Below, in pieces: positions 60,814 to 64,000 of a stretch of 64,000 bases of DNA (within the stretch, counting starts at the first letter, position 1; each line of letters opens with the position of its first letter). Below the pieces are notes generated by a model. The model saw only the letters and a list, made by a program, of their open reading frames with translations. It did no database searches and was not told the origin of the DNA. Position numbers and translations under genes: made by a program. Origin of the DNA: Clostridiaceae bacterium Marseille-Q4145. Lineage in GTDB: Bacteria > Bacillota > Clostridia > Lachnospirales > Lachnospiraceae. The DNA is taken from the NCBI GenBank assembly GCA_018223365.1, contig JAGTTP010000001.1, positions 1,649,910 through 1,713,909 on the forward strand, read 5' to 3'.

Positions 60814-61408
60814 GATCTGCGGATTATACAGGGAACAGCATGTGGATTATGTAAATACTGCAGGACCGGATTATGCAGGGTTTGTCTTTTATCCACCCAG
60901 TCACCGTTATGTGGACAGAGAAATGATGAAGCGGCTGCGGGAAAAGCTGAGCCATAAGATCCCGGCGGTGGGCGTCTTTGTCAATGTTCCCATGGAGGAG
61001 GTCGCTTCTTATATAGAAGAAGGACTGATTGAGATCGCACAGCTTCACGGGGCGGAGACCGAAGAAGACATCCGAAAACTTCGGGTACTGGCACCGAAAG
61101 CCGAGATATGGAAAGCCTTTAAAATCCGGGATACGAAAACGCTGGCGAAGGCCCAGAGCAGTGGGGCAGACCGGATCCTTCTTGATAATGGTTACGGCAC
61201 CGGCAGCTGCTTTGACTGGCAGCTTTTAAAAGAACAGGTTCCCGCAAGACCCTATCTTCTGGCAGGGGGATTACGGGCGGAAAATATAGAAGAAGCACTG
61301 GAACGGTTTGTTCCCTGGGGAGTGGATGTAAGTTCCGGTGTAGAGACAGAGAAAGAAAAGGATTTTGGCAAAATCCGGGATATCATAGAAATCATAAGGA
61401 GCAGATAA
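60794..61408 (+). CDS. trpF: Phosphoribosylanthranilate isomerase
   Basis: A 204-aa TIM-barrel isomerase. It starts RTRIKICGLYRE, the classic KICG motif with the catalytic Cys, then AGFVFYPPSHRYV, VGVFVNVP, IAQLHGAE, DRILLDNGYGTG (catalytic Asp) and LLAGGLRAENIEEAL, with VDVSSGVE near the C-terminus. The ATG at 60794 is within the 3' end of trpC, implying coupled translation. trpB begins 1 nt after its stop. Confidence 0.96.
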   Translation: MSRTRIKICGLYREQHVDYVNTAGPDYAGFVFYPPSHRYVDREMMKRLREKLSHKIPAVGVFVNVPMEEVASYIEEGLIEIAQLHGAETEEDIRKLRVLAPKAEIWKAFKIRDTKTLAKAQSSGADRILLDNGYGTGSCFDWQLLKEQVPARPYLLAGGLRAENIEEALERFVPWGVDVSSGVETEKEKDFGKIRDIIEIIRSR

Positions 61409-61409
61409 G

Positions 61410-62606
61410 ATGGAAAAGAATACACCCAGAGGACGTTTTGGAATTCACGGCGGACAGTATATCCCCGAAACCCTCATGAATGCAGTCATTGAGCTGGAAG
61501 AAGCCTATAATCATTATAAAGAGGATCCGCAGTTTCAGGCAGAGCTTAACGATCTTTTAAATAACTATGCAGGCAGACCGTCAAGACTTTACTATGCAAA
61601 GAAAATGACGGAAGATCTGGGCGGCGCGAAGATCTATTTAAAGAGGGAGGATCTCAATCACACCGGCGCCCACAAGATCAACAATGTACTGGGACAGGTG
61701 CTGCTGGCAAAGAAAATGGGCAAGACCAGAGTCATTGCAGAGACCGGAGCAGGACAGCACGGTGTGGCAACCGCCACAGCAGCAGCCCTCATGGGCATGG
61801 AATGCGAAGTGTTCATGGGGAAAGAAGACACGGAGCGCCAGGCACTGAACGTGTATAAAATGCGGCTGCTGGGTGCCAAAGTACACCCGGTATCCTCAGG
61901 AACGGGAACCTTAAAAGATGCGGTATCCGAGACGATGAGAGAGTGGACCAACCGGGTATCCGATACCCATTATGTGCTTGGGTCTGTCATGGGCCCTCAT
62001 CCCTTCCCTACCATTGTCCGTGATTTTCAGGCAGTCATTTCCAAAGAAATCAAGGAACAGTGTCTGGAAGCAGAAGGAAAACTTCCGGATGCAGTGCTGG
62101 CCTGTGTGGGCGGCGGCTCCAATGCGATTGGAACCTTTTATCATTTTATTGAGGATCAAGATGTGCGTCTTATTGGCTGCGAGGCAGCAGGCCGGGGAAT
62201 CGATACTTTCGAGACGGCAGCTACGATTGCTACTGGAAAACTCGGTATTTTCCACGGTATGAAATCCTATTTCTGTCAGGACAAATACGGTCAGATTGCA
62301 CCGGTATATTCCATTTCAGCGGGACTTGATTATCCGGGTATCGGACCGGAACATGCATGGCTTCATGACACAGGAAGGGCAGAATACGTAGCCATCACCG
62401 ACGATCAGGCAGTGGATGCCTTTGAATATTTAAGCAGAATGGAAGGGATTATTCCGGCCATTGAAAGTGCCCATGCAGTTGCCTATGCAAGAGAGCTGGC
62501 GCCGAAGATGGACAAAGACCAGGTGATGGTCATCACTATTTCCGGAAGAGGAGACAAAGACTGTGCGGCTATTGCCCGTTACAGAGGGGAGGATATCCAT
62601 GAGTAG
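61410..62606 (+). CDS. trpB: Tryptophan synthase beta chain
   Basis: A 398-aa PLP enzyme that condenses indole with serine. PLP-binding K89 lies in LNHTGAHKINNVLGQ. Other marks are GRFGIHGGQYIPETLM, AETGAGQHGVATA, CVGGGSNAIG and SGRGDKD near the end. This is the canonical TrpB1 type, which works with TrpA; the two genes overlap by 8 nt. Confidence 0.98.
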   Translation: MEKNTPRGRFGIHGGQYIPETLMNAVIELEEAYNHYKEDPQFQAELNDLLNNYAGRPSRLYYAKKMTEDLGGAKIYLKREDLNHTGAHKINNVLGQVLLAKKMGKTRVIAETGAGQHGVATATAAALMGMECEVFMGKEDTERQALNVYKMRLLGAKVHPVSSGTGTLKDAVSETMREWTNRVSDTHYVLGSVMGPHPFPTIVRDFQAVISKEIKEQCLEAEGKLPDAVLACVGGGSNAIGTFYHFIEDQDVRLIGCEAAGRGIDTFETAATIATGKLGIFHGMKSYFCQDKYGQIAPVYSISAGLDYPGIGPEHAWLHDTGRAEYVAITDDQAVDAFEYLSRMEGIIPAIESAHAVAYARELAPKMDKDQVMVITISGRGDKDCAAIARYRGEDIHE

Positions 62607-63375
62607 AATCAAAGAAGCGTTTCAGAACGGAAAAGCATTTATCCCGTTTATCACCTGCGGAGACCCGGATCTGGGGACAACGAAGGAAATTGTAAAAGTC
62701 ATGGTGGATAACGGAGCCGATCTTGTGGAACTTGGAATTCCATTTTCGGATCCGACGGCAGAAGGACCGGTGATCCAGGGAGCAAATTTACGTGCCTTGA
62801 AAGGCGGCGTGACCACCGATAAAATCTTTGATATGGTAGCAGAACTTCGAAAAGAAGTGACCGTTCCCATGGTATTTATGACCTATGCAAATGTCGTGTA
62901 CTCTTATGGCATCGAGCGATTCGCAAAGCGGGCAGCGGAAGTGGGGATGGATGGTCTCATCCTGCCGGATGTGCCCTTTGAAGAAAAAGAAGAATTTGCT
63001 CCGGCATTCCGTGAGCAGGGTATGGATCTCATCTCCCTCATTGCGCCTACTTCCCATGAGCGCATTGCCATGATTGCCAAAGAAGCGGAGGGTTTTGTTT
63101 ACTGCGTCTCCTCGCTGGGAGTTACCGGTATGCGAAACGTCATCACTACCGATGTAGGAGCCATGGTAAAGCTGGTAAAAGAAGCCTCCGACATCCCGGC
63201 TGCCATTGGTTTTGGTATCTCCAACCCGGAGCAGGCAGCGAATATGGCCGAGAAATCAGATGGTGTCATCGTAGGTTCCGCCATTGTTAAGTTAGTGGAA
63301 AAATACGGCAAAGAGGCGCCTTCCCATGTAGCAGAGTTTGTAAAAAGCATGAAGGATGCGGTTCGCGAATCATGA
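62599..63375 (+). CDS. trpA: Tryptophan synthase alpha chain
   Basis: A 258-aa TIM-barrel subunit that releases indole for TrpB. Catalytic E44 lies in LVELGIPFSDP and D51 follows, matching the Glu/Asp pair of the family. PLIMMTY-like VPMVFMTYANV, GLILPDVPFEE, and YCVSSLGVTG are present. The ATG at 62599 is preceded by GAGGGGAGG and overlaps trpB by 8 nt. The stop codon TGA lies within the left end of the E2 repeat element. Confidence 0.97.
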   Translation: MSRIKEAFQNGKAFIPFITCGDPDLGTTKEIVKVMVDNGADLVELGIPFSDPTAEGPVIQGANLRALKGGVTTDKIFDMVAELRKEVTVPMVFMTYANVVYSYGIERFAKRAAEVGMDGLILPDVPFEEKEEFAPAFREQGMDLISLIAPTSHERIAMIAKEAEGFVYCVSSLGVTGMRNVITTDVGAMVKLVKEASDIPAAIGFGISNPEQAANMAEKSDGVIVGSAIVKLVEKYGKEAPSHVAEFVKSMKDAVRES

Positions 63376-63519
63376 TTCAGAGCCACATTCGCAAAACCGC
63401 CTCTATGAGGCTTTCCTTTTGCTCATGTAGGGCTGCTCGCCCTATACATGCACCGAAATATGTCCCTGTATGCAAGCATACGGTACATATTTACGGGCAT
63501 GTGCATGGCTCTGAATCAT
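63372..63519. repeat. Intergenic structured repeat, copy E2 (complete)
   Basis: A 148-bp element bounded by a perfect 14-bp inverted repeat, ATGATTCAGAGCCA (63372-63385) and TGGCTCTGAATCAT (63506-63519). Inside it are a GCAAAA/TTTTGC stem holding GCCTC-TAT-GAGGC, a second hairpin (ATGTAGGGC with GCCCTATACAT), CATGCAC paired with GTGCATG, and a long A/T-rich hairpin centred on GTATGC-AA-GCATAC. It begins at the trpA stop codon. Shares its left half with 1872-1955. No coding capacity; MITE-like or a structured RNA. Confidence 0.85.
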
Positions 63520-63549
63520 AAACAAAAGCTGAAAAATCTGTGAAACCGG

Positions 63550-63578
63550 TTGACTTTCTCGCCGTCAGGCTATATCTT
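63550..63578 (+). promoter_or_regulatory. Promoter of the cohesin-like gene
   Basis: TTGACT (63550-63555) and TATCTT (63573-63578) with a 17-nt spacer, 36 nt before the start codon. Confidence 0.6.
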
Positions 63579-63614
63579 TATAAGAAATACGAAATCTGGA
63601 AAGAGAGAGTTTAT

Positions 63615-64000
63615 ATGAATCATAATAAAAAATTTTCATTTGGAAAGACAGGCTGTCTGCTGCTTATGTTGCTTTGGTGTTTTGGCATGACGGCATTTGC
63701 GGCGCCTTCTGTGGATGGTGATACAGATCTGACGATCAAAAAGGATAAAAGTGTATCAGCAACCTACACGATAACATCGGATGATACCATTGATTCCGTG
63801 AAACTGATATTGTCCTATGACAAAGACCAGGTAACTTACATGTCAGGAAGCGGCGGAAACAATTTTGCCGGAAACGGCGGAAACGGTACAGTGGAGTTAT
63901 CCAGCAAGCCAGGTACCGACAGCGCTTCCTTTGAAGTGATTTTCCGCGGAAATGAGGACGGTGATACGACTGTTACTATCAGCTCCTGTATCATTGAAAG
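63615..64000 (+). CDS. Exported cohesin-like domain protein (partial at window end)
   Basis: The first 128 codons of a gene cut by the window edge. A short basic start and a hydrophobic core (about 12-28, CLLLMLLWCFGMTAFAA) form a signal peptide, probably cut after AFA. The next 95 residues are beta-rich, with TYTITSDDTIDSVKLILSYD and SASFEVIFRGNEDGDTTVTI, like cohesin/BIg-type domains of cell-surface proteins. The frame is open to the last base. Whether it is a true cohesin or another beta-sandwich adhesin cannot be decided from this fragment. Confidence 0.7.
   Translation, partial: MNHNKKFSFGKTGCLLLMLLWCFGMTAFAAPSVDGDTDLTIKKDKSVSATYTITSDDTIDSVKLILSYDKDQVTYMSGSGGNNFAGNGGNGTVELSSKPGTDSASFEVIFRGNEDGDTTVTISSCIIE

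Overview
The window looks like chromosomal DNA of an anaerobic gut Firmicute of the class Clostridia, most likely Lachnospiraceae (a Blautia, Dorea or Mediterraneibacter-like organism). Reasons are the SCIFF peptide and its maturase beside a fused secDF gene, a TIGR04086 membrane protein, a DUF1540 protein, the long single-chain PurL, a CIRCE-controlled hrcA-grpE-dnaK-dnaJ cluster, a tryptophan T-box and purine-rich Shine-Dalgarno sites. The genus is a guess; the family-level call is firmer.

Layout. 0.1-3.7 kb (minus strand): two tandem aconitase-superfamily hydro-lyase gene pairs, small subunit first in each. 3.8-5.1 kb: a CNNM/CBS/CorC membrane protein. 5.2-9.4 kb: TIGR04086 protein, scfA (SCIFF), scfB and secDF. 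9.6-13.4 kb: a MacB-like ABC module with an unusual exported, membrane-anchored middle protein. 13.5-16.1 kb: oligoendopeptidase F and a nitroreductase-like protein. 16.2-18.2 kb: tRNA-Gly, its terminator and a group II intron inserted just behind it. 18.3-22.5 kb: purL and a DUF1540 protein. 22.6-47.9 kb: a large cell-surface polysaccharide locus. 48.1-53.0 kb: the heat-shock cluster. 53.1-56.3 kb: M18 and M24 peptidases. 56.3-63.4 kb: a rod-like structured element, a Trp T-box leader and a complete trpEGDCFBA operon. From 63.6 kb: the start of an exported cohesin-like protein cut by the window edge.

How the genes work together. The polysaccharide locus supplies dTDP-sugar precursors (rfbB, rfbA, rfbC; no rfbD is visible). 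It has a WbaP-type initiating transferase, several GT2 glycosyltransferases, a methyltransferase-containing modifier, a Wzm/Wzt ABC exporter, a GtrA flippase-like protein, an SGNH hydrolase and an LCP ligase that could attach the glycan to the wall. Embedded in it is a CotH kinase-like / VTC polyphosphate-polymerase-like / DUF4956 module whose role in the glycan locus is unclear. A 5'-truncated relic of a DUF4353-like protein lies about 13 kb away, upstream of rfbB.

The most unusual non-coding signals are two copies of an intergenic element at 1872-1955 and 63372-63519 whose hairpins show compensatory base changes, and an unrelated 153-nt nested rod-like hairpin at 56354-56506. I found no CRISPR array, phage, transposase or rRNA.
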